From contig JAFQBE010000013.1 in assembly GCA_017416765.1 (NCBI GenBank), positions 155,854 to 219,853 on the forward strand: DNA of 64,000 nucleotides, given 5' to 3'. Numbering within the stretch: position 1 is the stretch's first letter; the number at the start of each line of letters is the position of its first letter. Position numbers and translations under genes: made by a program. The DNA is from Clostridia bacterium (GTDB lineage: Bacteria > Bacillota > Clostridia > Oscillospirales > Acutalibacteraceae). The notes under the pieces are model-generated. The model searched no databases. It was not told the origin of the DNA and saw only the letters and a program-made list of their open reading frames with translations. Of this stretch, positions 32,473-41,193 are shown piece after piece.

Positions 32473-33078
32473 ATGAACAGGGTTATTACAATAAGCCGCG
32501 AATTCGGCAGCGGCGGCAGAGAATTTGCACGCAGACTTGCCGACAGCCTTAACATCGCATATTACGACCGTGAAATTATTTCCGAGCTTGCAAAACGCAC
32601 AAACTTTACGGAAGAATATATACACAAGCTCGGCGAACACAGCCCGGCACCGTTATTCCCGATTACGATAGGGCACACAATGTCTCCGGTTTCAAACGGA
32701 CTGTGGGAACAGCAGAACGCGCTTTTTATCGAGCAGGCAAGTCTTTTAAAAGAGCTTGCACAAAAATCGGACTGCATTATTGTAGGTCGCTGCGCCGACT
32801 ACTGCCTGAAGGAATTCAATCCTCTTAAAATCCGTATTTATGCCGAGCTTGATTCACGCATTGCGCGCTGTAAATCCCGCGCACCGCAGGGCGAAGCTTT
32901 GAGCGACAGAGAATACAAACAGCGCATAAACGACATAGACAAAAACCGCGCAAAATACTACCAGTTTTACACAGGCAACAAGTGGAGCGACCCGCTCAAC
33001 TACGACCTTTGCATCAATACAACAGATAAAGATATAAAACAGCTTGCCGCCTATTTTGCAGAAATTTTTTCAAAATAA
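32473..33078 (+). CDS. Cytidylate kinase-like P-loop kinase
   Basis: The 201-residue protein has the Cmk-2-type P-loop ITISREFGSGGREFARRLA, YYDREIISELA, and CIIVGRCADYCL. Unlike canonical Cmk, the family substrate is unknown. GGAGG precedes ATG 32473. Codon use returns to that of the core genome directly after the restriction gene. Confidence 0.88.
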   Translation: MNRVITISREFGSGGREFARRLADSLNIAYYDREIISELAKRTNFTEEYIHKLGEHSPAPLFPITIGHTMSPVSNGLWEQQNALFIEQASLLKELAQKSDCIIVGRCADYCLKEFNPLKIRIYAELDSRIARCKSRAPQGEALSDREYKQRINDIDKNRAKYYQFYTGNKWSDPLNYDLCINTTDKDIKQLAAYFAEIFSK

Positions 33079-33204
33079 TTGTTTAGAGAAAATTTATATT
33101 TTACCGCACTGTTTCCGGTTGACTGTACGCCCCTTTTATGATAATATTTCTTTAAAAGGAAAATAAAACCATGGATTTATCCATGAATGAAAGAGGAAGA
33201 AAAA

Positions 33205-33465
33205 ATGAAATCAACCGGTATCACAAGGCAGATTGACTCTGCCGGCAGAATTGTTTTGCCCAAAGAACTGCGCAAAATGCTCGACCTGAAAGAAAACACA
33301 GATTACCTTGAAATTTTCACACAGGAGGACTGCATTATCCTGCGCAAGTATTCACCCGCCTGCGTTTTTTGCGACAGCATAGAAAATGTTATAGAGTTCA
33401 ACGGTAAAAAAGTATGCAGGGATTGTGCGGAAGAAATTTTCGACAAATCAAAACAGTTTAAGTGA
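33205..33465 (+). CDS. AbrB/SpoVT-type transition-state regulator
   Basis: The 86-residue protein has the swapped-hairpin DNA-binding domain (TRQIDSAGRIVLPKELRKML) and a C-terminal CVFCDS...CRDC zinc-knuckle-like part found in clostridial AbrB homologues. ATG 33205 is chosen because GAGGAAG lies before it. A palindrome CATGGATTTATCCATG (33171-33186) sits in the leader and may be a hairpin or operator. Confidence 0.88.
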   Translation: MKSTGITRQIDSAGRIVLPKELRKMLDLKENTDYLEIFTQEDCIILRKYSPACVFCDSIENVIEFNGKKVCRDCAEEIFDKSKQFK

Positions 33466-33471
33466 ATTTTT

Positions 33472-33501
33472 AAGGCAGGTTTCGCACCTGCCTTGTTTTT
33501 T
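33472..33501 (+). terminator. Intrinsic terminator after the AbrB-like gene
   Basis: AAGGCAGGT / ACCTGCCTT with a TTCGC loop is followed by GTTTTTT. Confidence 0.85.
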
Positions 33502-33511
33502 GGAGTTATTT

Positions 33512-34261
33512 ATGAACGAAAGTGAACAGCTGCTAAAAAAGCGCTTTGAAGAATTGAGCGCACGCAGCTTTGCCAAAGGAATATGGGTGTATTCGGATTT
33601 TTTAACCGTTGCCGAACAGTCAACCCTTTTAAAAATGCGTCTGCCCGTACCCGTAACGCTTGACGGCGGCTTTGAGGGCGCGGAACGCAGAATAGCCTGC
33701 TTCGGAAGCGATGAAAGCTGCGGCTATGAGGCTTATCCGCCGTATGTGTGTGTTAAAATTGAGCCCGTAAATCAGAAATTTGCCGACGAGCTTTCACACC
33801 GCGATTTCTTCGGTTCAATAATGGCTTTGGGAATAAAGCGCGAAGTACTCGGCGATATAATTGTTTTTGAAAACTGCGGCTACCTTTTCTGCCTTGAAAG
33901 CATAGCGGAATACATATGCGAAAATCTGACAAGTGTACGCCGCACAAGCGTAAAATGCGCCGCCGTTTCAGCTCCGCCCGTTGAAAGCGTAGCTCTGCCC
34001 GACGAGGAAGAATTTGTAATAGCTTCCGCAAGGGTTGATGCCGTTGCCGCTGCGGTGTACAAGCTATCCCGCAGTACCGCAAAAGAGCTTACTGAAAAGG
34101 GTTTAGTCAGCATAAACAGCGTTGTTACACAAAATGCCGATACCCTGCTTGAACCGCACGATACAGTATCGGTAAGAGGCTGCGGCAGGTTTATTTTTGA
34201 AGGCGAAAAACGGCAGACAAAAAAAGGCAAGCTGCGCGCCGGAATAAGAGTATACAAATAA
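33512..34261 (+). CDS. YlmH-like S4-domain RNA-binding protein
   Basis: The 249-residue protein has the YlmH N-terminal fold (EVLGDIIV, REDFFGS-like HRDFFGSIMALGIKRE) and a C-terminal S4 domain (ASARVDAVAAAVYKLSRS, ELTEKGLVSINS, VSVRGCGRFIFEG). The family acts on ribosome-nascent-chain quality control or cell division. ATG 33512 follows TGGAG. The gene has moved from its usual place beside sepF and divIVA. Confidence 0.82.
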   Translation: MNESEQLLKKRFEELSARSFAKGIWVYSDFLTVAEQSTLLKMRLPVPVTLDGGFEGAERRIACFGSDESCGYEAYPPYVCVKIEPVNQKFADELSHRDFFGSIMALGIKREVLGDIIVFENCGYLFCLESIAEYICENLTSVRRTSVKCAAVSAPPVESVALPDEEEFVIASARVDAVAAAVYKLSRSTAKELTEKGLVSINSVVTQNADTLLEPHDTVSVRGCGRFIFEGEKRQTKKGKLRAGIRVYK

Positions 34262-34264
34262 CAA

Positions 34265-34302
34265 AACCCGTGAAGATTTTTGAAATCTTCACGGGTTATT
34301 TT
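34265..34302. terminator. Bidirectional terminator
   Basis: AACCCGTGAAGATTT pairs with AAATCTTCACGGGTT between the convergent YlmH-like and MMPL genes. Confidence 0.85.
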
Positions 34303-37300
34303 CAACTTTCTTTGCTTTTATTTTTTCTGTTCTTTTTCTTTTTAATTATGAATCTGTCGCACGCTGCAAGCAGACCGGGAAGAACAAACAGAATAAGCAG
34401 AACTGCGGACAGAACACCTATTGAAATTGTACGGCAAATCTGTGCGATTGTGGGTTCATCATAAAGCACGGAAATAACCGCGGTAACCGCAACCATAATC
34501 AGACCCGAGGTCATAACGGTATGGATTGAACCCTTATATGTAGCAAAAAGGGCATTCTTTTTATCCATGGTCTGTCTGCATTCAATATAGTAGTTTGTAA
34601 ACAGAATGCCGTAGTCAATCGTTGCGCCCATTAGTATACACTCAACAATCAGCAGCGCAAGGAAATAAATACTGAAGCCCTGCAAGCCGATAACGGTAAT
34701 TGTAATATAAACACCGCACTGAACAAGAAGCACAAGAATAAGAGGAATTATTACCGACTTAAACGAAAGCGCAACAATAACGAAAATTGCAAGCGATGTA
34801 AGCAGCGTTATAAGCGCAAGCTCATCATCAAAGGTCTGCGACATTTCGTAATTCATTGCGGAAGTACCTATAAGGTAAACTTCGTTTTTTGCTTTTTCCT
34901 TGCAGACTTCGTTTATGCGTGTGATAAACGCAGTTGTTTCTTCCGACTCTGCGGGGAAAACGGTCTGGAATACCATGCGGGAATATTCATCGCTCTTGAG
35001 CATTTCAACGCCCATTGCAAGCGAGCCTTCCATTTCGCCGAGCTTACCCTTTATTTCCTCGCCGATAAGCGCAGAATAGCGCGGGTCATTAACCATGCTG
35101 TTTGCAAGGTGACCGAAAAGCTCTTCAATATTGAGCATCCATTCATCGCTGTACGCATCCGTTGTGCTTGCGTAATAAACGAGCGAAAGCTCAATCATGT
35201 TTTCATCGAGCATTCCTTCCCCTGCAAGCGGAATAAGCAAGGAAGAAAGCTGACTTGCATCAAGCTTGCTGCCTGAAATAACGGCGTCTGCCATTGCTTT
35301 TGCGCCGCCGACCTGTGCAGCCATTGAGCTGTCAAGCATACCGGAAAAATCGGGATTATTCATGACATCGCTGCTGACAAAATCAAGCATCTGTTTAAGC
35401 GACATCTGCCAGCGGCTTGAATTGCCGTGCTGTGAAATATAAAGCAGATAAAGCTGCTTGAGCTGTGTTGAATCCATGCCTACTACGCTTGCAAGCTCCT
35501 CAGGGCCGTATTTCTTTTCTGCAAGTGTGCCTTCAATCAGCTTTAATGCCATTGGCAGCCTTTCAAGGTCAGCTTCACTCATCATTGATGAGAAATTTTC
35601 GCTGTTTGAAACAACATAGCTTATAACCTGCTGCAGGTTAAGCTGACGGTTTGCATCAAGATTTGGCAGGTAATTTTCCTGGTTTTCATCGGTATATACG
35701 AAATAGAGCGAACGCATCTGTTCAGGCTCAGTGCCAAGCACCGCCGCCATTTCGTCAATACCGCGGAGTTTGAGAATTTCTTCCTTATCCGTAAAGGTAG
35801 TGAGCATATCAATCTGCGCCATGGTTTCTTCATCAAACATTGACGCATACATTTCGTTTACTGCTACTTCGTTTACAACATAATCTGCAAACTGCGGCAG
35901 GCTCATTTTTCCGAAATCCGCACCGCCGTTAATGCCGAAGTAGTAAACCATCAGGCTCTTTATCAGTTCTTCTTCAATGCCGAAGAAATCCGAAAGCTCC
36001 TTTGCACTGCGCTTTTGCGTAAGGCTTGACTTGCTCTTGAAAAGCTCCAGCGCACCTGCGCTTTCGCGCATTTCGTCGCTTATGTAGCTTTTAAACATTT
36101 TGTTTTCCATTACTTCTTCCGAAAGGAAGGTAAGGAATTCGCCCATTGAAACGGGGGCGGCTTTGCCGTCAAACTTATCGTAATAAACTATTTTCAGCAG
36201 CTCTTCATTAAGCTCAAGCCCGACATCCATGCTGATGCCGAAACTGTTGCTGAGTCCCATTATTGAATCAACCATATCGCCTGCGGTATGGCGTTTGCCG
36301 AGCATGTTCGGGTAGCCCATAACCATCTGCACATGCTCGTCCTTTTCAAGCTCATCGGCAAGGGCGGCAATTACTTCTTCATCCTCATTATCGTAAATTG
36401 CCACTAACATATTTGTTGTCGGAAAAACCTCTGCAACAGGGTCCTTCATTTCAAGGCTGTATGCAATCTGCGTATAGCCCTGAAGTATATAGAAGCCGAC
36501 AAACATAACCGCAAAAGCAGCCGACAGCACATAACGCATTTTGTTGCTGAAGCGTGCAACTGCGCCCATGGGAACATGCAGCTCTTTTTTGGTTGTTTTC
36601 TCAATCAGCTTATCGAAAATAACAATCAGACCGGGCAATACGGTAAATACGCAGAGCATGCTGATAAATATGCCCTTTGCAAGTACAACACCGATATCAA
36701 AGCCGATTTTGAACTGCATGAACACCAGCATCAGCAAGCCGACAACGGTAGTAAACGCACTGCTTGCAACGGAAGAAAATGCGTTTTTAAGAGCCGCCTT
36801 CATCGCGTCTTCCTTGTTGCCAAGCACAGCCTTTTCCTGCCTGTAGCGGTTCATAAGAATAATTGAATAGTCCATGGACAGAACCATCTGCAATATTGCA
36901 GAAATGGACTGCGTAACATTTGAAACCGAGCCTAAAATAAGATTAGTGCCGGCATTTATGCCTATAGCCATACCAATTGTTGCAAGGAACAGCACAGGCT
37001 CAAACCATGAACCGCACATTGCAAACAAAATTATAAGCACAAGCGCAACCGCAAGCCCCATAACCCACATGGGAACGGTTGACTGAATCATTTCATCGTT
37101 TTTGTAAACTATGTTGTAATCGGTAAAATTAAAATCCAACGCACGCTCAATTGAAAGCTCTTCGTTTGAGCCGTAAGCATAGGTTGTATTGATAATATAA
37201 AGCGTGTTGTCGCCCTTGTGGTAATCCGAGTTTTCTTCGTGAGTTACGCTGCTGACATACTCAATATCTTCAAGCTTTTCACGCAACTCTTTACGCTGTG

Positions 37301-37535
37301 CCTCGTCAAGCCCCGTAGCCATAACGCGTATTGTCTGGCTTGCGTCCATAGCCGGAAATTCTTCGTTCATAATATCCATACCGATTTTCATTGAAAAATC
37401 ATCGGGCAGATATTTCGTCATATCCGAATTGACTTCCACCTTCAGCGCACCCAAGGCACACACAGCCGTAAGTATCAGCGCAACAATAAGCAAAGGTATG
37501 CGCTTGGAAACAATAAGACCTGATAGCTTTTTCAC
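34302..37535 (-). CDS. MMPL/RND-family transporter with repeated extracellular domain
   Basis: The 1077-residue protein has two MMPL transmembrane blocks (TM1 near residue 15, then about 160-340 and 900-1060) separated by long extracellular loops. The second loop, roughly residues 430-830, contains four or five repeats of about 85 residues with a shared pattern (MSLPQFADYVVNEV, LNLQQVISYVVSNS, MSLKQMLDFVSSDV, LNIEELFGHLANSM). MMPL proteins export lipids or siderophore-like molecules. The start is GTG 37535 with AAAGGAG upstream; a longer N-terminus lacks a ribosome site. Confidence 0.88.
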   Translation of the reverse strand: MKKLSGLIVSKRIPLLIVALILTAVCALGALKVEVNSDMTKYLPDDFSMKIGMDIMNEEFPAMDASQTIRVMATGLDEAQRKELREKLEDIEYVSSVTHEENSDYHKGDNTLYIINTTYAYGSNEELSIERALDFNFTDYNIVYKNDEMIQSTVPMWVMGLAVALVLIILFAMCGSWFEPVLFLATIGMAIGINAGTNLILGSVSNVTQSISAILQMVLSMDYSIILMNRYRQEKAVLGNKEDAMKAALKNAFSSVASSAFTTVVGLLMLVFMQFKIGFDIGVVLAKGIFISMLCVFTVLPGLIVIFDKLIEKTTKKELHVPMGAVARFSNKMRYVLSAAFAVMFVGFYILQGYTQIAYSLEMKDPVAEVFPTTNMLVAIYDNEDEEVIAALADELEKDEHVQMVMGYPNMLGKRHTAGDMVDSIMGLSNSFGISMDVGLELNEELLKIVYYDKFDGKAAPVSMGEFLTFLSEEVMENKMFKSYISDEMRESAGALELFKSKSSLTQKRSAKELSDFFGIEEELIKSLMVYYFGINGGADFGKMSLPQFADYVVNEVAVNEMYASMFDEETMAQIDMLTTFTDKEEILKLRGIDEMAAVLGTEPEQMRSLYFVYTDENQENYLPNLDANRQLNLQQVISYVVSNSENFSSMMSEADLERLPMALKLIEGTLAEKKYGPEELASVVGMDSTQLKQLYLLYISQHGNSSRWQMSLKQMLDFVSSDVMNNPDFSGMLDSSMAAQVGGAKAMADAVISGSKLDASQLSSLLIPLAGEGMLDENMIELSLVYYASTTDAYSDEWMLNIEELFGHLANSMVNDPRYSALIGEEIKGKLGEMEGSLAMGVEMLKSDEYSRMVFQTVFPAESEETTAFITRINEVCKEKAKNEVYLIGTSAMNYEMSQTFDDELALITLLTSLAIFVIVALSFKSVIIPLILVLLVQCGVYITITVIGLQGFSIYFLALLIVECILMGATIDYGILFTNYYIECRQTMDKKNALFATYKGSIHTVMTSGLIMVAVTAVISVLYDEPTIAQICRTISIGVLSAVLLILFVLPGLLAACDRFIIKKKKNRKNKSKES

Positions 37536-37633
37536 ATTTTTTCTCCTTTCAGAATATTTCCCTTTTAACAATAAAGAATTCAGACGGCTGTACCCTTTCC
37601 GCCTGCGTTTTACCAAAATTTATGTACTGATTT

Positions 37634-37662
37634 ATTATATATTATACTATAATTATTGTCAA
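37634..37662 (-). promoter_or_regulatory. Consensus promoter of the MMPL gene (minus strand)
   Basis: On the minus strand TTGACA, a 17-bp spacer and TATAAT lie about 100 bp before the GTG start. Confidence 0.75.
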
Positions 37663-37712
37663 TGTAACAACAAGGTGACATAAAAATGTTTTTAAAATGT
37701 TAAAGTTCGTAA

Positions 37713-38125
37713 TTATTTTTGAGTTTCATACTCCCAGTCATTTATTCCGCCGAATTCAACTACATTTGTGTAGCCATATCCGCGAGTGCCTGTGAAGCGA
37801 GCTTGCTTCTTCTGCCGCTGCGGCAATAGACCAATATGAGCTGATTTTTGTCTGTCAGCTCTTTTTCTGCACGCTGCTGAATTTCATAATCGGGTATAAG
37901 CACCGCACCCGGGATATGCCCTGCATCAAACTCCTCTTTTGTGCGCACATCGAGAATAATATAGTTCTTTTCCTTTTCCATTATCTGCTTTGCTTCTTTG
38001 CCCGAAACACTGATATATGTTACTGCTTCTGCCTGTATTGTTGTGCTTTCATCATTATCGGTCACGCCGCAGGCGGATAAACCCAGTACACCAAAAGTCA
38101 GAAATATCATAATTAATTTTTTCAT
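37713..38125 (-). pseudogene. Rhodanese-like lipoprotein with a 3' frameshift
   Basis: The intact part (37760-38125, 121 residues) has a lipoprotein signal (GLSACG) and a rhodanese domain with LDVRTKEEFDAGHIPGA and the catalytic loop VYCRSGRRS. It stops early after ALADMATQM. In another frame, the following bases encode GYTNVVEFGGINDWEYETQK and a stop at 37713-37715, exactly the expected rhodanese C-terminus. One missing base near 37773-37776 (GGGC read as GGC) explains it. This is a real mutation, a slippage site or a sequencing error. The start overlaps the EutH stop. Confidence 0.8.
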
Positions 38126-39204
38126 GCTTTGTTTTCCTTTTTCTCCGTAAGTCTGAATACAAAATCTGCCACAACAAAGGCGGCAACACCGCTGATTAAT
38201 TTGCCCGCAATAACCGCACCGACAAAGCTTTCATCAAAAGCCATTGTAAATGCCAGGTGGTCGCCGAAAACAAACGAAGCCGAAACGGCAAAAGCCATGT
38301 TGAGCATGCGCCCTTTTCTATCCATTTTATCCGCCATGTTTATGGTAGGTATGCTGTTTGCAAGGGAAGAAACTATGCCGAGTACAGCCGTTTCGTTTAT
38401 GCCGAGCTTTTTGCCGAGCAGACTGAAAACCTTGCCGAAAACCTTTGAAATAACAAAGATAAGCGGAAAAACACCCGAAAGAATAATTGCAATATCGCAG
38501 ACTATTTCAAACGCGTCCATTACGGGCATCATATTTTTGATGACTTCAATTCCGGTAATGTGCTTGAATACGCCTGCCGCAAGTCCTACGGTAATTACCG
38601 CAGAAACAGCCCAGCCAATGCCCGCAAAAATTTTGCTGCATATTTCGGGAATAAATATCAGCCCTATGCAGGTTACAACCGCCATGATAAGTACGGGCGA
38701 AAGGTTGAGCAGAAGCTGACCAAACGGAATTTTCAGCATAAGCCCTGAAACAATACAGCCTATAGGCATAGTTGCTATGCCGCAGAGTATGCCGCTGAGT
38801 ACTTCCCTGTGGTATTCTTTTTTAATCATTTTCAGTGCAACAGGCACTGTAAAGCAGATTGTAGCGCCCATCATCGAAGCCACAACAAGCCCGTTGAGTC
38901 CGCCGACAGCAGGCAGCTTTGTCAATTCCTTTGCTATTGCTGCGCCGCCCATGTCGTTTGCTATAAAAGCACCTATGAACGATAAATCAATCCCGGTAAG
39001 CTTCGAAAACGGCTCAAATACGGGCGAAAGCCAGCCGGCAAGTGCGGGGGCTATGCACAGCATACCCACCATAGCAAAGGAAAGTGTGCCGGCGGCAAGT
39101 ATACCCTTTTCGAATTCATCACCTATTTTAAATTTACTGCCGAATATTTTATCCGCCGCACCAAGTACGGCAAATACGGCAAAAATAAACTTTAAAACTT
39201 CCAT
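38122..39204 (-). CDS. eutH: EutH-family ethanolamine permease
   Basis: The protein of about 360 residues with 10-11 membrane helices carries FEKGILAAGTLSFAMVGMLCIAPALAG, IANDMGGAAIAKEL and a C-terminal FVFGDHLAFTMAFD, matching EutH. Ethanolamine import is inferred from the family. No other eut genes are nearby. ATG 39204 has GCGGTG upstream. It is coupled to the rhodanese lipoprotein. Confidence 0.82.
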   Translation of the reverse strand: MEVLKFIFAVFAVLGAADKIFGSKFKIGDEFEKGILAAGTLSFAMVGMLCIAPALAGWLSPVFEPFSKLTGIDLSFIGAFIANDMGGAAIAKELTKLPAVGGLNGLVVASMMGATICFTVPVALKMIKKEYHREVLSGILCGIATMPIGCIVSGLMLKIPFGQLLLNLSPVLIMAVVTCIGLIFIPEICSKIFAGIGWAVSAVITVGLAAGVFKHITGIEVIKNMMPVMDAFEIVCDIAIILSGVFPLIFVISKVFGKVFSLLGKKLGINETAVLGIVSSLANSIPTINMADKMDRKGRMLNMAFAVSASFVFGDHLAFTMAFDESFVGAVIAGKLISGVAAFVVADFVFRLTEKKENKA

Positions 39205-39294
39205 TTCAATCACCGCGGATTATTATAACATTTAATTCTCTGTACTACAATATGCAACTAAATATAATTAGGCATATTACTTTGCGTTTTTCTG

Positions 39295-39322
39295 TTGACA
39301 ATACTCGACAATTAAGTATAAT
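39295..39322 (+). promoter_or_regulatory. Strong promoter of the toxin-like mRNA
   Basis: TTGACA (39295-39300), 16 bp, TATAAT (39317-39322). Confidence 0.8.
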
Positions 39323-39328
39323 TGAATT

Positions 39329-39645
39329 CGTGGAGCCCACTGCTTACTACTGAGTTTCATTCTTCTTTGTAAGTAGCCGGCGGTTAAAAAAGACGGTTGC
39401 CTCCTTGACCTGCGGTAAGCAGTGGGAGGTGTATTAGCTTCCGTAGGTGGATTTGATTTCCAAAAAAATCTTACCAAAGGAGGATGATACTTAATGACAT
39501 TTTCTATTTTTGTTGGGATTTGTTCAGTTGTAAGTTCAGTTATTGCTGTTCTTACTTTTGTATTACATATTTACGACAGAAAAAGGAAATGAGCCGTCTC
39601 TGGTACAGACAGCTCATTGACTTGAAGTAAATACTTCGTTTTGTT
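39329..39645 (+). ncRNA. Highly structured toxin-like mRNA (leader, ORF and terminator)
   Basis: The leader of about 165 nt folds through CCCACTGCTTAC (39336-39347) with GTAAGCAGTGGG (39415-39426). AAGACGGTTGCC (39390-39401) recurs inverted as GGCAACCGTCTT at 39661-39672, flanking the ORF. The hairpin GAAGTA/TACTTC with GTTTTGTT (39624-39645) is a terminator. A long structured leader before a very short ORF is typical of type I toxin mRNAs. Confidence 0.55.
39494..39592 (+). CDS. 32-residue hydrophobic peptide, candidate type I (holin-like/Fst-like) toxin
   Basis: The peptide starts MTFSIFVGICSVVSSVIAV. It has a single membrane helix and ends in a charged tail (YDRKRK), as in Fst, TxpA and putative holin-like toxins. 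AAAGGAGG lies ten bases before ATG 39494. A convergent promoter starts about 90 bp downstream. Toxicity is inferred. Confidence 0.6.
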   Translation: MTFSIFVGICSVVSSVIAVLTFVLHIYDRKRK

Positions 39646-39680
39646 AATTTGTTAATCTGTGGCAACCGTCTTGGGTTTCC
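39591..39680 (-). ncRNA. Candidate antisense antitoxin RNA
   Basis: Transcription from the minus-strand promoter would start near 39680. It would read the complement of the toxin mRNA 3' region and reach the hairpin GAGCTGTCT/AGACGGCTC (39591-39615), followed on that strand by a T-rich tract (CATTTCCTTTTT). Length and boundaries are inferred. Confidence 0.45.
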
Positions 39681-39688
39681 ACACCATT

Positions 39689-39717
39689 ATACTAACACAA
39701 TCCTTTAGCTTTGTCAA
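39689..39717 (-). promoter_or_regulatory. Convergent (antisense) promoter of the toxin-like locus
   Basis: On the minus strand TTGACA (39717-39712), 17 bp, then TAGTAT (overlapping TATAAT). Its RNA would run through the 3' end of the toxin-like mRNA. Confidence 0.6.
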
Positions 39718-39794
39718 TATTTGCATATTATGTTTTGCTAATCACTCGTGTTACAAGTGTTTTTGTTATGATTTTTAAATTATATATTATTTAC

Positions 39795-39823
39795 TTGCAA
39801 ATTGCAAATTACTGTGATATAAT
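39795..39823 (+). promoter_or_regulatory. Promoter of the pheST T-box transcript
   Basis: TTGCAA (39795-39800), 17 bp, TATAAT (39818-39823) with an extended TG. Confidence 0.75.
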
Positions 39824-39839
39824 CCATTTTAATTGAATA

Positions 39840-40112
39840 TTGAAACGCTGAGAAAAAGAGAGTAAGCGGTTTACACAAGGGTTATTTCAGAGAGCTGCAT
39901 CACCGGCTGAAAGTGCAGCAGCCCGTAAACATTGCCGAAGTTCACTTTGGAGCGGTGCGGCTGACAAGGTCGCAACGGTTTGCCGCCGTTAACGGGCTCA
40001 AGAGGGTTTGCTTTTTATCTTAAAGCAAAAACCGGGGTGGTACCGCGTAATACCGTTTTTAATGGTCTTTCGTCCCTGATTCATCAGGGGATGAAGGGCT
40101 TTATTTTTTGCA
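39840..40112 (+). promoter_or_regulatory. T-box riboswitch (Phe) upstream of pheS
   Basis: Stem I contains the specifier codon TTC (39941-39943) in GAAGTTCACTTTGGAGC. The T-box GGGTGGTACCGCG lies at 40035-40047. A terminator with CCCTGAT/ATCAGGG (40074-40089) and a T tract (40101-40108) follows. Uncharged tRNA-Phe would pair with TTC and the T-box and let transcription enter pheST. Confidence 0.95.
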
Positions 40113-40158
40113 AATTAAAAAAGAAAAATAGCTGCACAAAGAGAAAGGAATGATAGAT

Positions 40159-41178
40159 TTGAAAGAACAACTCAAGGCTATCGCCGTGCAGGCACAGGAA
40201 GCTGTTGCCGCTGCGGCATCAAACGCAGATTTAGAAGCTCTGCGTGTTAAATATCTCGGCAAAAAGGGTGAGGTAACGGCTATTCTCAAGCAGATGGGTA
40301 AGCTCTCTGCAGAGGAAAGACCGGTTGTCGGTCAGCTTGCAAACGAGGTAAGACAGACTATTGAAGCACAGCTTGAAGCAAAGGTAAGCCAGATTAAGGC
40401 TGCCGAGCAGAAGGCAAAGCTTGAAAGTGAAACGCTCGATGTAACCATGCCCGGCGAAAAGGCAGAGCTTGGTCACAGACATCCGCTTTCAATAGTACTC
40501 GATGAGGTTAAGGAAATTTTCCTCGGCATGGGCTTTGAAGTAGCAACAGGTCCCGAGGTTGAGTGGGATTACTATAACTTTGAAGCACTCAACATTCCGA
40601 AGGAGCATCCCGCACGCGATACGCAGGATACCTTCTACATTACGGAAAATATGCTTCTTCGCACACAGACTTCTCCCGTACAGATTCGTGTTATGGAAAA
40701 CAAGCAGCCCCCCATCCGTGTTATTGCACCGGGCAGCGTTTTCCGAAGCGATGCCGTTGACTCAACCCACTCCCCCTTCTTCCACCAGATTGAAGGTCTT
40801 GTTGTTGACAAGGGCATCACAATGGCTGACCTTAAAGGCTGTCTTTTCGATTTTGCAAAGCGTCTTTACGGCGAGGATACAAAAATCCGCCTTCGTCCGC
40901 ACCATTTCCCGTTCACCGAACCCAGCTGCGAAATTGACGTAACCTGCTTCCGCTGCGGCGGTAAGGGCTGCCCGTTCTGCAAGGGTGAAGGCTTTGTTGA
41001 AATTCTCGGCGGCGGTATGGTTCACCCGCAGGTTCTCAAAAACGGCGGTGTAGACCCCGATGTTTACAGCGGCTTTGCTTTTGGCGTAGGTCTGGAACGC
41101 CTTACACTTTTCCGCTTCAATATAGACGATATGCGTCTGCTGTTTGAAAACGATATGCGTTTTCTCGGTCAGTTCTAA
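40159..41178 (+). CDS. pheS: Phenylalanine-tRNA ligase alpha subunit
   Basis: The 339-residue class II synthetase has an N-terminal coiled coil, [22 protein letters not shown], the motif 2 region [22 protein letters not shown] and motif 3 [16 protein letters not shown] zinc-like [14 protein letters not shown] is inserted. TTG 40159 is preferred because AAAGGA is nine bases upstream and it gives the usual MKEQL start; ATG 40150 touches that site. Confidence 0.96.
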   Translation: MKEQLKAIAVQAQEAVAAAASNADLEALRVKYLGKKGEVTAILKQMGKLSAEERPVVGQLANEVRQTIEAQLEAKVSQIKAAEQKAKLESETLDVTMPGEKAELGHRHPLSIVLDEVKEIFLGMGFEVATGPEVEWDYYNFEALNIPKEHPARDTQDTFYITENMLLRTQTSPVQIRVMENKQPPIRVIAPGSVFRSDAVDSTHSPFFHQIEGLVVDKGITMADLKGCLFDFAKRLYGEDTKIRLRPHHFPFTEPSCEIDVTCFRCGGKGCPFCKGEGFVEILGGGMVHPQVLKNGGVDPDVYSGFAFGVGLERLTLFRFNIDDMRLLFENDMRFLGQF

Positions 41179-41193
41179 GGGAGGAGAAGAAAA

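Noticed and set aside
39329-39480. Second T-box or amino-acid riboswitch before the short peptide
   Set aside because: No T-box sequence (GGGTGGNACCGCG) or known riboswitch core is seen; the true T-box starts at about 39840.
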